A DNA stretch of 64,000 nt from Streptomyces sp. NBC_01381 (GTDB lineage: Bacteria > Actinomycetota > Actinomycetes > Streptomycetales > Streptomycetaceae). Shown here one piece after another: positions 7,556 through 16,368 of the stretch. The notes beneath the pieces are model-generated. The model ran no database searches, was not told the origin of the DNA, and saw only the letters and a list, made by a program, of their open reading frames with translations. The stretch covers positions 2,852,001 to 2,916,000 of the forward strand of contig NZ_JAPEPI010000002.1 in the NCBI RefSeq assembly GCF_026340305.1, written 5' to 3'. The number at the start of each line of letters is the position of its first letter. Position 1 is the stretch's first letter. A program made the translations under genes and the position numbers.

Positions 7556-8584
7556 ATGCACGCGCGCAGACTGCTCACCGGCCTCGTCCCCCTGGCTCTT
7601 GTCGCGGTGACCGCGACGGCCTGCGGTGGCGACGACGACAAGACGAGCACCAGCGACTCCGGCAAGGAGCTCGACAAGGTGACGCTGACGCTCAACTGGT
7701 ATCCGTACGGCGAACACGCGCCGTTCTACTACGGAGCGAAGCAGAAGATCTTCGAGAAGCACGGCATCGACCTGGAGATCAGGGCGGGCCAGGGCTCGCA
7801 GAAGACCGTGCAGGCCACCGGCGCCGGACAGACCGACTTCGGCTGGGCGGACACACCCGCGGTGCTCGCCGGCGTCGACCAGGGCGTGAAGGTCAAGAGC
7901 CTGGGCGTCTTTCTGCAGACGACGCCCGCCTCCGTGCAGTCCTTCGCGGCGCAGGACATCAAGTCGCCCGCCGACCTCAAGGGCAAGACGATCGCGGGGA
8001 CGGCCGGCGACGCGCTCACCAAGACCTTCCCGATCTTCCTGCAGAAGAACGGCATGGAGCTGTCCGACGTCAAGGTCCAGAACACCGACCCGGCGGGCAA
8101 GATCGCCGCGGTGATCTCCGGCAAGACGGACGCACTGCTCGGCTACGCGAGCGACCAAGGGCCCACCATGCAGAACAAGGCGAAGAAGGACGTCTCGTAT
8201 CTGCGCTTCTCCGAGAACGGCCTGAACTTCTACTCCAACGGTCTCATCGCCGGGCCCAAGACCCTTCAGGGGAACGGCGATCTGGCCCAGCGCATGACCA
8301 AGGCCGTGAGCGAGTCGTGGGCGGCCGCCGAGAAGAACCCGGAGCCCGCGGTCGCCGCGATGGAGGGCGCGTCCGAGCAACTGCCCCCGGAATCCGTCCT
8401 TTCCGAGCAGTTCAAGACCACGCTGACGCTCCTGCACACCGACGCGACCCAGGGGAAGGCGCCGGGTGCCAACACCGAGGCGGACTGGCAGCAGACCATC
8501 GACGTCTTCGCGGAGGCCGGCATGGTCAAGAAGGCCAAGCCCGTCGCGGAGTACTGGGACGCGGCCAAGGGGATCAAGGGCTGA
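7556..8584 (+). CDS. ABC substrate-binding lipoprotein, NMT1/THI5-like
   Basis: 342 residues from the ATG at 7556 (GAAGGG 7 bp upstream). The signal peptide ends in the lipobox TATAC at ~residue 22, so the protein is anchored outside the membrane. The mature part starts VTLTLNWYPYGEHAPFYYG, the classic NMT1/THI5-like opening seen in proteins that bind formyl-aminopyrimidines, and continues with a two-lobed type II binding fold (GQTDFGWADTPAVLAG; LKGKTIAGTAGDALTKTF). Ligands in this superfamily include pyrimidines, sulfonates, nitrate and nitrilotriacetate-like anions. No thiamine-pyrophosphate riboswitch is visible before the operon, which argues against simple thiamine salvage. Confidence 0.9.
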   Translation: MHARRLLTGLVPLALVAVTATACGGDDDKTSTSDSGKELDKVTLTLNWYPYGEHAPFYYGAKQKIFEKHGIDLEIRAGQGSQKTVQATGAGQTDFGWADTPAVLAGVDQGVKVKSLGVFLQTTPASVQSFAAQDIKSPADLKGKTIAGTAGDALTKTFPIFLQKNGMELSDVKVQNTDPAGKIAAVISGKTDALLGYASDQGPTMQNKAKKDVSYLRFSENGLNFYSNGLIAGPKTLQGNGDLAQRMTKAVSESWAAAEKNPEPAVAAMEGASEQLPPESVLSEQFKTTLTLLHTDATQGKAPGANTEADWQQTIDVFAEAGMVKKAKPVAEYWDAAKGIKG

Positions 8585-8598
8585 GGGGCGACAGGGGA

Positions 8599-9441
8599 AT
8601 GGCGAAGGATACGACGCTCAAGATGATGGGTGACGAGGCGCGCGCGCCGGCGTCGGAGGCGGCGGGAGCGGCGCCCGCCGTGCGCCTGGCCGACGTCGCC
8701 GTCCGCTTCCGTACGAAGAAGAAGGACGTCACCGCGCTGCGCGAGGTCTCCCTCGACGTCGGTGCGGGCGAGTTCGTGGCGATCGTCGGTCCTTCGGGCT
8801 GCGGCAAGTCCACCCTCCTGAAGCTGGTCGCCGGACTGCTCGCGCCTTCCTCGGGGGATGTGCTCCTGGGCGGTGAACGGGTGCGCGGACCGCGGCGCGA
8901 CATCGGTTACGTCTTCCAGCGCGCCGCCCTGCTCGACTGGCGCTCGGCCCGGCGCAACATCCTGCTCCAGGCGGAGATGCGCAGGATCCCCGGGGCGCAG
9001 GCACGCGCGCGTACCGACGATCTGATCCGGATGACCGGACTCGGCGGCTTCGAGGACGCCTATCCGCACGAGCTGTCCGGTGGCATGCAGCAGCGCGTCG
9101 CCCTCTGCCGGGCGCTGCTTCACGAGCCGCCGGTGCTCCTGATGGACGAGCCCTTCGGTGCGCTCGACGCGCTCACGCGCGAGCAGATGAACGTGGAGCT
9201 GAACCGGATCTGGCGCGAGACCGGCACCACGGTGCTCCTGGTGACCCACTCGATCGCGGAGGCCGTCTATCTCGCGGACCGCGTCGTCGTGATGAGCCCG
9301 CGCCCCGGGACGGTCACGGAGATCATCGACGTCGGTCTGCCACCCGAGCGTTCGTACGCGACGACGCTGGCGACGACCGAGTTCCGCGAGGCCACGGGGC
9401 GCATCCGCGATCTGCTGGGGGCGGCGTCCGCGCACGAGTGA
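8599..9441 (+). CDS. ABC importer ATP-binding protein, SsuB/TauB type
   Basis: 280 residues from ATG 8599, 14 bp after the binding-protein stop. The N-terminal ~30 residues are a non-conserved extension, so a start at 8623 is also possible. All ATPase motifs are intact: Walker A GPSGCGKST (~75), Q-loop in GYVFQRAALLDW, signature LSGGMQQR, Walker B LLMDEPFGALD and the H-switch THSIAEA. It powers the neighbouring permease as a homodimer on the cytoplasmic face. Third gene of the operon under the LacI-type operator. Confidence 0.92.
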   Translation: MAKDTTLKMMGDEARAPASEAAGAAPAVRLADVAVRFRTKKKDVTALREVSLDVGAGEFVAIVGPSGCGKSTLLKLVAGLLAPSSGDVLLGGERVRGPRRDIGYVFQRAALLDWRSARRNILLQAEMRRIPGAQARARTDDLIRMTGLGGFEDAYPHELSGGMQQRVALCRALLHEPPVLLMDEPFGALDALTREQMNVELNRIWRETGTTVLLVTHSIAEAVYLADRVVVMSPRPGTVTEIIDVGLPPERSYATTLATTEFREATGRIRDLLGAASAHE

Positions 9442-9478
9442 GGCAGGGGCCACCGAGGGCGAGCATTGCAGCTCGTCT

Positions 9479-9505
9479 CATATTCGGGATAGCGTGCCGA
9501 ATATG
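9479..9505. promoter_or_regulatory. 9-9-9 inverted repeat overlapping the XRE-cupin start codon
   Basis: CATATTCGG (9479-9487), a 9-bp spacer and CCGAATATG (9497-9505) form a perfect inverted repeat whose right arm ends in the ATG start at 9503-9505. It is a likely autoregulatory site. No ribosome-binding site precedes that ATG, so the mRNA may be leaderless. Confidence 0.65.
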
Positions 9506-10066
9506 GAACAGGATGAGGTCGATGAACGGCTCGCCGCGCGCCTCTCCGAGCTGCGCGCCGAACGCGGCTGGTCGCTCGGCGATGTGGCGGACCGCAGCGG
9601 GGTGAGCCGCTCCACCCTGTCGCGGGCCGAGCGCGCGGAGATCAGCCCCACCGCGTCCCTCCTGAACCGGCTCTGCGCCGTCTACGAACGCACGATGTCG
9701 CAGCTCCTGAGCGAGGTGGAGGCCGAGCCCGCGCAGCTGGTGCGCGCCGCCGAGCAGAGCGTGTGGACGGACGGCGCATCCGGCTTCGTACGGCGTTCGG
9801 TGTCCCCGCCGCACACGGGCCTGCGCGGTGAACTCGTCGAGGGGCGCCTCGAACCGGGCGCGGACGTCGCCTACGACCGGCCTCCCGTGCCCGGCATGGA
9901 GCAGCACATCTGGGTGCTCGACGGGGTCCTTGAGATCACCGTCCAGGGCGAGGAGCACCACCTGGAGGCGGGTGACTGCTTGCGCTTCCGGCTCTGGGGG
10001 CCGACGCGGTTCCGCTGTCCGGGGCGGAAGGCCGTGCGGTACGCGCTGGTGGTGGTCGCGCGATGA
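9503..10066 (+). CDS. XRE-family regulator with C-terminal cupin domain
   Basis: 187 residues from ATG 9503 (a GTG at 9494 in frame is an alternative). Residues ~8-65 are an XRE HTH (RLSELRAERGWSLGDVADRS, then GVSRSTLSRAERAEISPTAS). Residues ~105-185 form a small cupin barrel (PGMEQHIWVLDGVLEITVQG; HHLEAGDCLRFRLWGP). This HTH-cupin architecture (PuuR/SutR-like) usually senses a small molecule. The stop overlaps the next gene by 4 bp, so regulator and acetyltransferase are translated together and the enzyme is probably its target or partner. The perfect inverted repeat across the start suggests autorepression. Confidence 0.9.
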   Translation: MEQDEVDERLAARLSELRAERGWSLGDVADRSGVSRSTLSRAERAEISPTASLLNRLCAVYERTMSQLLSEVEAEPAQLVRAAEQSVWTDGASGFVRRSVSPPHTGLRGELVEGRLEPGADVAYDRPPVPGMEQHIWVLDGVLEITVQGEEHHLEAGDCLRFRLWGPTRFRCPGRKAVRYALVVVAR

Positions 10067-10605
10067 CGGCACCGACGCGCTCGGCCATGGCGTGCCTGTC
10101 GCGCCTGTCCGCCGATGAACTCCTCACTGCCGCTGACGAGTTGGCCGCCCTGCTCGCCGACGTCGTGGACGGCGGCTCCTCCCTCGGCTTCCTCGCGCCG
10201 CTCGACCGGAAGGACGCCGCGGACTGGTGGCGGGGCCTGGCTCCGGCGGTGGCGCGGGGACAGCTCGCGGTCTGGGCCGCGCGCGACGCGGAACGGATCA
10301 CCGGGACGGTGAGCCTCGGCTTCACGGACAAGCCCAACGGCAGGCACCGCGCCGAGATCCTCAAACTGATGGTCCACCGCTCCGCACGCGGCCAGGGCCT
10401 GGCCCGCACGCTCCTGGCCGCCGCGGAACGCGCGGCGGCCGAGGCGGACGTGACCCTCCTGATCCTGGACACCGAGACGGGCAGCCCCGCCGAGTCCCTG
10501 TACCGGTCCGGGGGTTGGACGGCGGCCGGGGTGATCCCGGACTACGCGACGGATCCGGCCGGGGCGCTCCACCCGACGACTGTCTTCTTTAAGAAGCTTC
10601 ATTGA
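10063..10605 (+). CDS. GNAT-family N-acetyltransferase
   Basis: 180 residues; the ATG at 10063 overlaps the stop of the XRE-cupin gene (ATGA). The acetyl-CoA-binding motif A is clear in the second half: KLMVHRSARGQGLARTLLAA (V--..R-x-x-G-x-G/A). Motif B follows with LILDTETGSPAESLYRSGGW. The protein acetylates an amine, perhaps an amino acid, polyamine or antibiotic, and the substrate cannot be predicted. A TCTTTAAGAAG word is repeated at 10587 and 10612 around the stop codon. Coupling to the regulator implies expression under the same signal. Confidence 0.88.
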   Translation: MTAPTRSAMACLSRLSADELLTAADELAALLADVVDGGSSLGFLAPLDRKDAADWWRGLAPAVARGQLAVWAARDAERITGTVSLGFTDKPNGRHRAEILKLMVHRSARGQGLARTLLAAAERAAAEADVTLLILDTETGSPAESLYRSGGWTAAGVIPDYATDPAGALHPTTVFFKKLH

Positions 10606-10670
10606 GAAGCCTCTTTAAGAAGGTGGGCCGTTCGGGGGTGCCCCAGCCGGATCCGGCACGATCCGGCACA

Positions 10671-11540
10671 TCAGTACCGCAGCGCCGCCAGATACCCGTA
10701 ACTGTTGCGTGCCGTGGCGAACGGATCGGTCGGGCTGTCGTGCTCCACCAGCCACTGCCGGACGCCGCCCACCTGCGCGTTGTCGAACATCGCGGCGAAG
10801 TCCAGCGTCCCCGAACCGACATCGGCGAAGCCGCCGTCCGCCGCCATGTCCTTCACATGGAGCGCGGGGAAGCGACGAGGGTGACGTACGAAGTACTCCG
10901 CTGGATCCGCGCCTCCCTTGGTCGCCCAGTACACGTCCAACTCGAAGCCGACGAGCTCCGGGTCGGTCTCCGTCACGAGGATGTCGTACAGACTCGTGCC
11001 GTCGACCACCACATGGTCCGTGCCGTGGTTGTGGAACAGCAGCCGCCCCAGGCCCGCGTCGCGCGACGCCTGCCCGATCCGGTTGAACTCCCTTGCCGCT
11101 TCCCGGAATCCGTCCGGCGTGTGCAGCGCGCCGGGCAGGCTCGGCACCACGGGCCACTTCGCGCCGAGCGTGTGCAGATCCGCGAGCGCCTGGGACAGCC
11201 CGGCGCCCTTGAGCGTGTCGTAGGAGACATGCTCAAGGACCGCCCGCAGCTCCACCGCGTCGAGCATCCGCCGGATGTCGGCCGCGCCGTACCCGTGCCG
11301 GCCGCTCACGCCGACCGTCGCGTAGCCGATCTCCGCGAGCTGCTCCAGGGTGCCCGCGAAGTCCTGCGCGAGGGCGGTGCGCATCGTGTAGAGATGCATG
11401 CCGATGCCGCCTCGCGGGATGCGCCTGAGCCGGGACGTGTCATCGGCGCGCGCGGGCAGCGCGGTACCGACCGCTGCCGCGAGCCCCAGTGATGTACCGA
11501 GAAACGCTCTTCTGGTTCCGTTCAGACCTGAACTCCGCAT
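10671..11540 (-). CDS. Secreted sugar phosphate isomerase/epimerase-like TIM-barrel protein (Tat signal)
   Basis: 289 residues from ATG 11540 (GAGGGG upstream), 9 bp after the stop of the ThuA/dehydrogenase gene, hence the second gene of that operon. The N-terminus TRRAFLGTSLGLAAAVGTAL is a twin-arginine signal. The mature part is an AP_endonuc_2/xylose-isomerase-like barrel: IGMHLYTMRTALAQDFAGTL, LLFHNHGTDH, ELDVYWATKGGADP and FPALHVKDMA carry the metal-ligand His/Asp/Glu pattern of the family. Homologues are annotated as sugar phosphate isomerases/epimerases. Export outside the membrane suggests action on free or oxidised sugars made by its neighbour. The exact reaction is unknown. Confidence 0.85.
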   Translation of the reverse strand: MRSSGLNGTRRAFLGTSLGLAAAVGTALPARADDTSRLRRIPRGGIGMHLYTMRTALAQDFAGTLEQLAEIGYATVGVSGRHGYGAADIRRMLDAVELRAVLEHVSYDTLKGAGLSQALADLHTLGAKWPVVPSLPGALHTPDGFREAAREFNRIGQASRDAGLGRLLFHNHGTDHVVVDGTSLYDILVTETDPELVGFELDVYWATKGGADPAEYFVRHPRRFPALHVKDMAADGGFADVGSGTLDFAAMFDNAQVGGVRQWLVEHDSPTDPFATARNSYGYLAALRY

Positions 11541-11549
11541 GCCCACCCC

Positions 11550-14500
11550 TCACTTCACCGTGATCCGGACCGCGCCGGTCGTCGTGTCGCCCTTGTTGTC
11601 CGTGACGGTCAGATGCGCCGTGTACGTGCCCACGCGCGCGTACGTGTGCTCGGCGCTGCCGCTCTCGGTGCCGCCGGGCTTGGAGTTGTCGCCGAAGTCC
11701 CAGTGGTACGCGGCGGCCGTGCGTCCCTCGGGGAGCTTCACCTCGCTCGTGAGCTTGACGGCGAGGGGCGCAGTGCCGCTCGCCGGGGCGGCCTTGACCG
11801 TCACCTTCGCGCCGGTGTTCTTCTCGACTCCGGGGCCGTTGAAGTGCAGCCAGTCGAGCGCGAACAGGTCGGGCTTCTCCGCCGACCACTGGGGGTTGGT
11901 GAACACGGCGTACAGCTTCGTCGTGCCGTCGTGGTCGGCCAGTTCGGTGGTCGGCGACACGACATTGCCCCAGCCGCCCGTGTTCGGCACGCTCACCTTG
12001 CCGAGCAGCTCACCCGTGGGGGACCCGGCCCGGAACTCGATGTCGCCGCCGAGCCCGCCCGAAGCGGCTCCCACGGTCACGGAGTCGACGCCCTTGAGGT
12101 GCACCGGGTCGAAGGCGACCCAGTCGCCGTCCTCGATCTCGATGAGCCGCTTGCCGCCGGACGCGTCCGCGCGGTCACCGGTCACGGCTCCTTCGTGCGC
12201 GCCGCCGGTGCTCGTGCGGTGCTCCGCCTCGCGGAACGACGTCCGCAGCGTCAGCGAGCTGGACCCCGTCAGGGCGGGCACCCCGTCCGCTCCCTTGTCC
12301 TCGTACTGTGCGGTGATCCCGTAGTAGAGGTTCTGGCCGGGACCGTGGCTGTCCCCGGCGTCCGTCGCGATCTCGCCCGCGCAGCCGGTGTAGTTGTCCA
12401 GCGGATGCAGATGGGTGTCGTGCCCGAGCTGGGACTGGACGACGACCTTCTTGCAGTCGATCGGCCCGTCCTCCTTGTCAGTCACCTTGATCTTGAACGG
12501 GATCGTGTCGCCGAAGCTGAACGTCCCGCCGTTCGGGGGCTGTTGGATCGTCACCACGGGCCGGGTGTTCCCGACGGTGATCTCCTGCACGGCAAGACCG
12601 CTCAGATCGCCCGGACCCGTCACCTTCAGCCGGGCGCTGAACTGGCCCTTCTTGGTGTACGTGTACGTCGGTTCCGCCTCGGTCGAGTCGGTCGTGCCGT
12701 CCCCGTCGAAGTCCCAGGCGTACGTCACGGGCTTGCCGTCGGGCAGCCCCGAACCCTTGCTGGAGAACTTCACCGTCAGCGGGACCGTGCCGTTGTCCGG
12801 AGTGGCGCTCACGCGGGCGTCCGGGAGGCGTTTGCCGGCCACGTAGTCGATGCGGTAGATGCCCGCGCCCTCGTTGCTGCCGCCGCGACCGGTGCCGCTG
12901 CCGAGCCCGAAGTCGATGACGTACATCGCACCGTCAGGACCGAAGTCGGCGTCGAAGGGCTGGTTCCATTTCATGTCCGGGAAAATGGAGTTGATCGAGT
13001 TCAGATCGCCCGCCTTCGCGGGCTCGAAGCGCGGATCGGTGAACGTCTGGTCCTTCTCCTGCATCGAGAAGACCTTGAACCACTGCCGCGTCAGCTCGTA
13101 GTTGAACCACTTCCCCTCGAAGTACTCGGGGAACTTCGTCTTGTACGTGTTGTCCGCGTCGTAGTCATAGACGGGACCGCTCATCGGGCCGCCGCCACCC
13201 GTGCCGAGCTCGGGGAACTCCTTGGACGCCGAGTACGCGTACCAGACGTTCGCGGGCTGAGCCGGCGGCAGATCGCGCAGACCTGTGTTGTTCGGCGAAT
13301 CGTTCACGAGCTTCGCGCAGTCGAATTTCGCGCCCGACGTCTTCGTCGCGAAGTCGTAGTCGTTGAACGGGGTGTTGTCGCCGACGCAGTACGGCCAGCC
13401 GTAATTGCCCGCCTTGGTGATGCGGTTGTACTCGACCGTCCCCTCGGGACCGCGGTCGGCGACGGCCGCCTTCGCGTCGGGCCCGTAGTCGGCCATCAGC
13501 AGGGCGCCGCTCAGCGGGTCCGTGGTGATGCGGAAGGGATTGCGCATGCCTATCGCGTAGACCTCGGGCCGCGTCTTGTCCGTGCCCGGCGCGAAGAGAT
13601 TGCCTTCGGGGACGGAGTACGTCCCGTCGTCCTTCGGAGTGATCCGCAGAACCTTTCCGCGCAGGTCGTTCGTATTGCCAGAGGTGCCTTGCGCGTCCCA
13701 GGCGCGACGCCCTTCGCGCTCGTCGATCGGGCTGAATCCGTCCGACGCGAACGGATCGGTGTTGTCACCCGTCGCGATGTAGAGGTCGCCCTTCTTGTCG
13801 AAGGCGATGGAGCCCGCCATGTGCGAGTTCGCCCGGCCCTCGCCGCGCCAGGTGGGAATGGTCAACAGACGCTTCTCGGTGGCCGGATCGACCTTGCCGC
13901 CCGATTCGGTGAAACGGGACAGATTGATGCGTTTCTCGGTCTTGTCGGAGTTCAGGAGATAGAGCCAGTGGTTGCCCTTGAACTTCGGGTCGAGCGCGAG
14001 GCCGAGCAGCCCGTCCGACTGGCTCGTCATCTCGGGGGTGTAGTCGAAGTCGAGCGCCGTGGTGACCTTCAGCGTCTCCTGGTCGATGATCTTGAGCTTC
14101 CCGGTGCGCTGGGCGAAGAACACCCGGCGGTCGGGCGCGACGGCCAGCTCGAAGGGGTCCGCCAGATCGTTCGTGGCGAGCGGGGTGCGCTGGAAGGCGC
14201 CGGTCTTGGTGGCGGTGCAGTCGCCGGGCTTGTTGCCCGCGGCCCACTCGATGCCGCCGAGGATGTGCTGGAGGAAACCCTCTTCCTGGAAGGCCGACTT
14301 GGCGTGGCCGCCTGCCGTGTACCAGGAGCGGCCGCCGTCGTAGTTCTGGCACCAGGACCACGGCTGGTCGACGCCCTCGTCGAGGCCGGTGACGCCGTCG
14401 CGCACCTTGACCTGGGCGAGCGTGTGCACCTTGCCCGTCGGATTGGCGCGCCAGTTGTACCACTCCTCCGTGCGCTCCCAGAGCTCAGGGAGGCCCTTGG

Positions 14501-15059
14501 TGGAGGGGTGCGCGTGGTCGAGCACCTTGATCCGCCCGGTCTGTACTTCGGGGTGCTTGTCGAAGATCGCGCCGACCAGACCCTCGTACCAGCTCCAGTC
14601 GCGCTCACTGGCCGACGCCGCGTGAAGCCCGACCCAGCCGCCGCCCCCGCGGACGTACTTCTGGAAGGCCGCGCGCTGCTCGGCGTTCAGCAGATCGCCC
14701 TTCTCCGGGGTGGAGTTGGTGTTGTTGAAGACGATGGCCTGGAAGCGGGCGAGATTGGCGTCGGTGAAGGCCGCCGCGTCGTCGGTGGCCTCGACCTCGA
14801 AGCCGTTCTCGCTGCCGAGCTTCTTGATGGCTTCGATGCCCGCGGGGATCGAGTCATGGGGGAAGTTCGTGACCTTGGAGAAGACCAGGACACGGTAGGG
14901 GGCCGCCGCGGCCGCCGGCTCTCCTTGCGCAGCCGCGCGGGGCGGGGCGGTGAGGCCGAGACCGATGACGAGGGCTAGCAGGGCGACGATCGCGAGCAGG
15001 GGTCTGAGTGCGGTGGGACCCGTGCCCGTTCTCGGCACGGTGGGACTCGTGGAACTCAT
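11550..15059 (-). CDS. Secreted ThuA / PQQ-type sugar dehydrogenase / PKD / CBM6-like multidomain protein
   Basis: 1169 residues from ATG 15059 (AGGGAG 6 bp upstream). Domains in order: signal peptide (~1-45); ThuA glutamine-amidotransferase-like domain (~53-275, PYRVLVFSKVTNFPHDSIPA; GGGGWVGLHAASASE); six-bladed glucose/sorbosone dehydrogenase-like propeller (~290-755, LADPFELAVAPDRRVFFAQR; VYAIGMRNPFRITTDPLSG; FDADFGPDGAMYVIDFG); PKD (~770-855, VTYAWDFDGDGTTDSTEAEP); an inter-domain linker; a CBM6-like beta-sandwich (~970-1085, ending in FALDWLHFNGPG); and a final PKD (~1090-1169). It probably oxidises a sugar or polyol on the cell surface or in the medium. The same LacI palindrome as at the ABC operon lies ~100 bp upstream. 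ThuA-dehydrogenase fusions occur in actinobacteria and Bacteroidetes, with substrates poorly defined. Confidence 0.87.
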   Translation of the reverse strand: MSSTSPTVPRTGTGPTALRPLLAIVALLALVIGLGLTAPPRAAAQGEPAAAAAPYRVLVFSKVTNFPHDSIPAGIEAIKKLGSENGFEVEATDDAAAFTDANLARFQAIVFNNTNSTPEKGDLLNAEQRAAFQKYVRGGGGWVGLHAASASERDWSWYEGLVGAIFDKHPEVQTGRIKVLDHAHPSTKGLPELWERTEEWYNWRANPTGKVHTLAQVKVRDGVTGLDEGVDQPWSWCQNYDGGRSWYTAGGHAKSAFQEEGFLQHILGGIEWAAGNKPGDCTATKTGAFQRTPLATNDLADPFELAVAPDRRVFFAQRTGKLKIIDQETLKVTTALDFDYTPEMTSQSDGLLGLALDPKFKGNHWLYLLNSDKTEKRINLSRFTESGGKVDPATEKRLLTIPTWRGEGRANSHMAGSIAFDKKGDLYIATGDNTDPFASDGFSPIDEREGRRAWDAQGTSGNTNDLRGKVLRITPKDDGTYSVPEGNLFAPGTDKTRPEVYAIGMRNPFRITTDPLSGALLMADYGPDAKAAVADRGPEGTVEYNRITKAGNYGWPYCVGDNTPFNDYDFATKTSGAKFDCAKLVNDSPNNTGLRDLPPAQPANVWYAYSASKEFPELGTGGGGPMSGPVYDYDADNTYKTKFPEYFEGKWFNYELTRQWFKVFSMQEKDQTFTDPRFEPAKAGDLNSINSIFPDMKWNQPFDADFGPDGAMYVIDFGLGSGTGRGGSNEGAGIYRIDYVAGKRLPDARVSATPDNGTVPLTVKFSSKGSGLPDGKPVTYAWDFDGDGTTDSTEAEPTYTYTKKGQFSARLKVTGPGDLSGLAVQEITVGNTRPVVTIQQPPNGGTFSFGDTIPFKIKVTDKEDGPIDCKKVVVQSQLGHDTHLHPLDNYTGCAGEIATDAGDSHGPGQNLYYGITAQYEDKGADGVPALTGSSSLTLRTSFREAEHRTSTGGAHEGAVTGDRADASGGKRLIEIEDGDWVAFDPVHLKGVDSVTVGAASGGLGGDIEFRAGSPTGELLGKVSVPNTGGWGNVVSPTTELADHDGTTKLYAVFTNPQWSAEKPDLFALDWLHFNGPGVEKNTGAKVTVKAAPASGTAPLAVKLTSEVKLPEGRTAAAYHWDFGDNSKPGGTESGSAEHTYARVGTYTAHLTVTDNKGDTTTGAVRITVK

Positions 15060-15157
15060 GGCGCTCCCTGGGCTGGGCGGGTGGACGGCTGCCGGTAGCC
15101 GGGTGTGCGGTGAGTGCGAGTTGCGTCGTACGGGGTGCGCGGAGCCCGAGGCGAGCT

Positions 15158-15171
15158 AGAAAGCGCTTTCT
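15158..15171. promoter_or_regulatory. LacI-family operator upstream of the ThuA/dehydrogenase operon
   Basis: AGAAAGCGCTTTCT, identical in all 14 bases to the perfect palindrome at 6540-6553, and 99 bp before the start codon at 15059. The sharing suggests that one LacI regulator, perhaps that at 5412-6449, controls both operons. Confidence 0.72.
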
Positions 15172-15359
15172 CCCGCGCACTGTTCAGCGTAGGAGCCGCT
15201 CTGACAGAGGGTCAATGGGTCGGAAGGGTCTGGCGTGGGGAGGGAGCCGCCGCGGGAGCCGGTGGCCGGGCACTGGTATGAGGCCCCCCGCGCGGGGGAG
15301 GGTTGACCACCAGGAAGCCACATCGCTCGCGTCACTCACGTCGTACAGGGAGTCGTCCC

Positions 15360-16328
15360 ATGCCTGACCACGCCGGCACGCCCGCACCCGCCGCGTACAC
15401 CGTCGGAGTCGTGAACGCGGCCGACGGCACACCGATCGCCACCTACACCTGGCTGCCGGAGGGCAGGCCGCGCGCCTTCGTGCAGATCGCGCACGGCGCG
15501 GGCGAACACGCCCTGCGCTACGACCGGTTCGCCCGCCATCTGACGGCGAACGGCTACGGAGTCATCGCCTCCGACCACCGCGGCCATGGCGCCACGGCCC
15601 AGTCGACCGGCGGCTACGGAGTGACGGGTTCAGGTCCCGCCGAGAGCGCCGACAGCTGGCGCGCCATCGTCGACGACCTCAAGGCGATCGGCGACCAGGT
15701 GCGCGCGCTGCACCCCGACACCCCGTTCTTCCTGCTCGGCCACAGCCTCGGCTCGCACCTTGCCAGGGACTACGCCCAGGAGTACGCCGACGGCCTCGCG
15801 GGCCTCATCCTCTCCGGAACCTTCCGCTCCCTGCCCGGAGTCGAGACCGAGGAGTCGATCGCCCGCCTGGAGCGCGAGATCGCCGACCACGGCCGGGCGG
15901 CGCTCTCCTCGTACATCCCCGAACTCTTCGCCTCCTTCAACGACCCGTACCCGCACCGCACCGGCTTCGAGTGGCTCTCGCGCGACGAGACCGAGGTCGA
16001 TGTGTACGTCGCCGACGAGCGCTGCGGATTCCCGTTCTCCGCGGGGCTCTGCCTGGACTGGGTGCGCGCCGTGCGCAAGATCAACGACCCGCGGAACCTG
16101 GCCAGGATCCCGGCCGACCTGCCCGTCCACATCGCGGTCGGCACGGACGACCCCTGCAACCAGGGGATGACACTGGTCCATGAACTCCTGGAGGACTTCC
16201 GGTACGTGGGGATTGGCGACCTCACGTGGAAGGGGTACGAGGATGCCCGCCACGAGATCCTCAACGAGACGAACCGGGACGAGGTGCAGCAGGACCTGAC
16301 GGCCTGGCTGGACAAGCGCGTGCTGTGA
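15360..16328 (+). CDS. Alpha/beta hydrolase, monoacylglycerol lipase / S33 type
   Basis: 322 residues from ATG 15360, chosen because GGGAG lies 7 bp upstream. An in-frame start at 15303 would add 19 basic residues with no signal-peptide character. The Hydrolase_4 fold is clear: oxyanion-loop HGAGEHALRYDRFA, then GYGVIASDHRGHG, then the nucleophile elbow GHSLG (~residue 128), with Asp in VGTDDPCNQG and the catalytic His near the end in EDARHEILNE. No export signal, so it is cytoplasmic. Likely reactions are monoacylglycerol or lysophospholipid hydrolysis, but the family is broad. Confidence 0.9.
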   Translation: MPDHAGTPAPAAYTVGVVNAADGTPIATYTWLPEGRPRAFVQIAHGAGEHALRYDRFARHLTANGYGVIASDHRGHGATAQSTGGYGVTGSGPAESADSWRAIVDDLKAIGDQVRALHPDTPFFLLGHSLGSHLARDYAQEYADGLAGLILSGTFRSLPGVETEESIARLEREIADHGRAALSSYIPELFASFNDPYPHRTGFEWLSRDETEVDVYVADERCGFPFSAGLCLDWVRAVRKINDPRNLARIPADLPVHIAVGTDDPCNQGMTLVHELLEDFRYVGIGDLTWKGYEDARHEILNETNRDEVQQDLTAWLDKRVL

Positions 16329-16368
16329 GGGGAGGGGCGGTCCGGCGCGTATCGGCGGCAGCCCTGAA

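Noticed and set aside
11613..14978. 1121-codon open frame on the plus strand
   Set aside because: Antisense to the ThuA/dehydrogenase gene. It is Arg/Val/Gly-rich with no family motif or ribosome-binding site.
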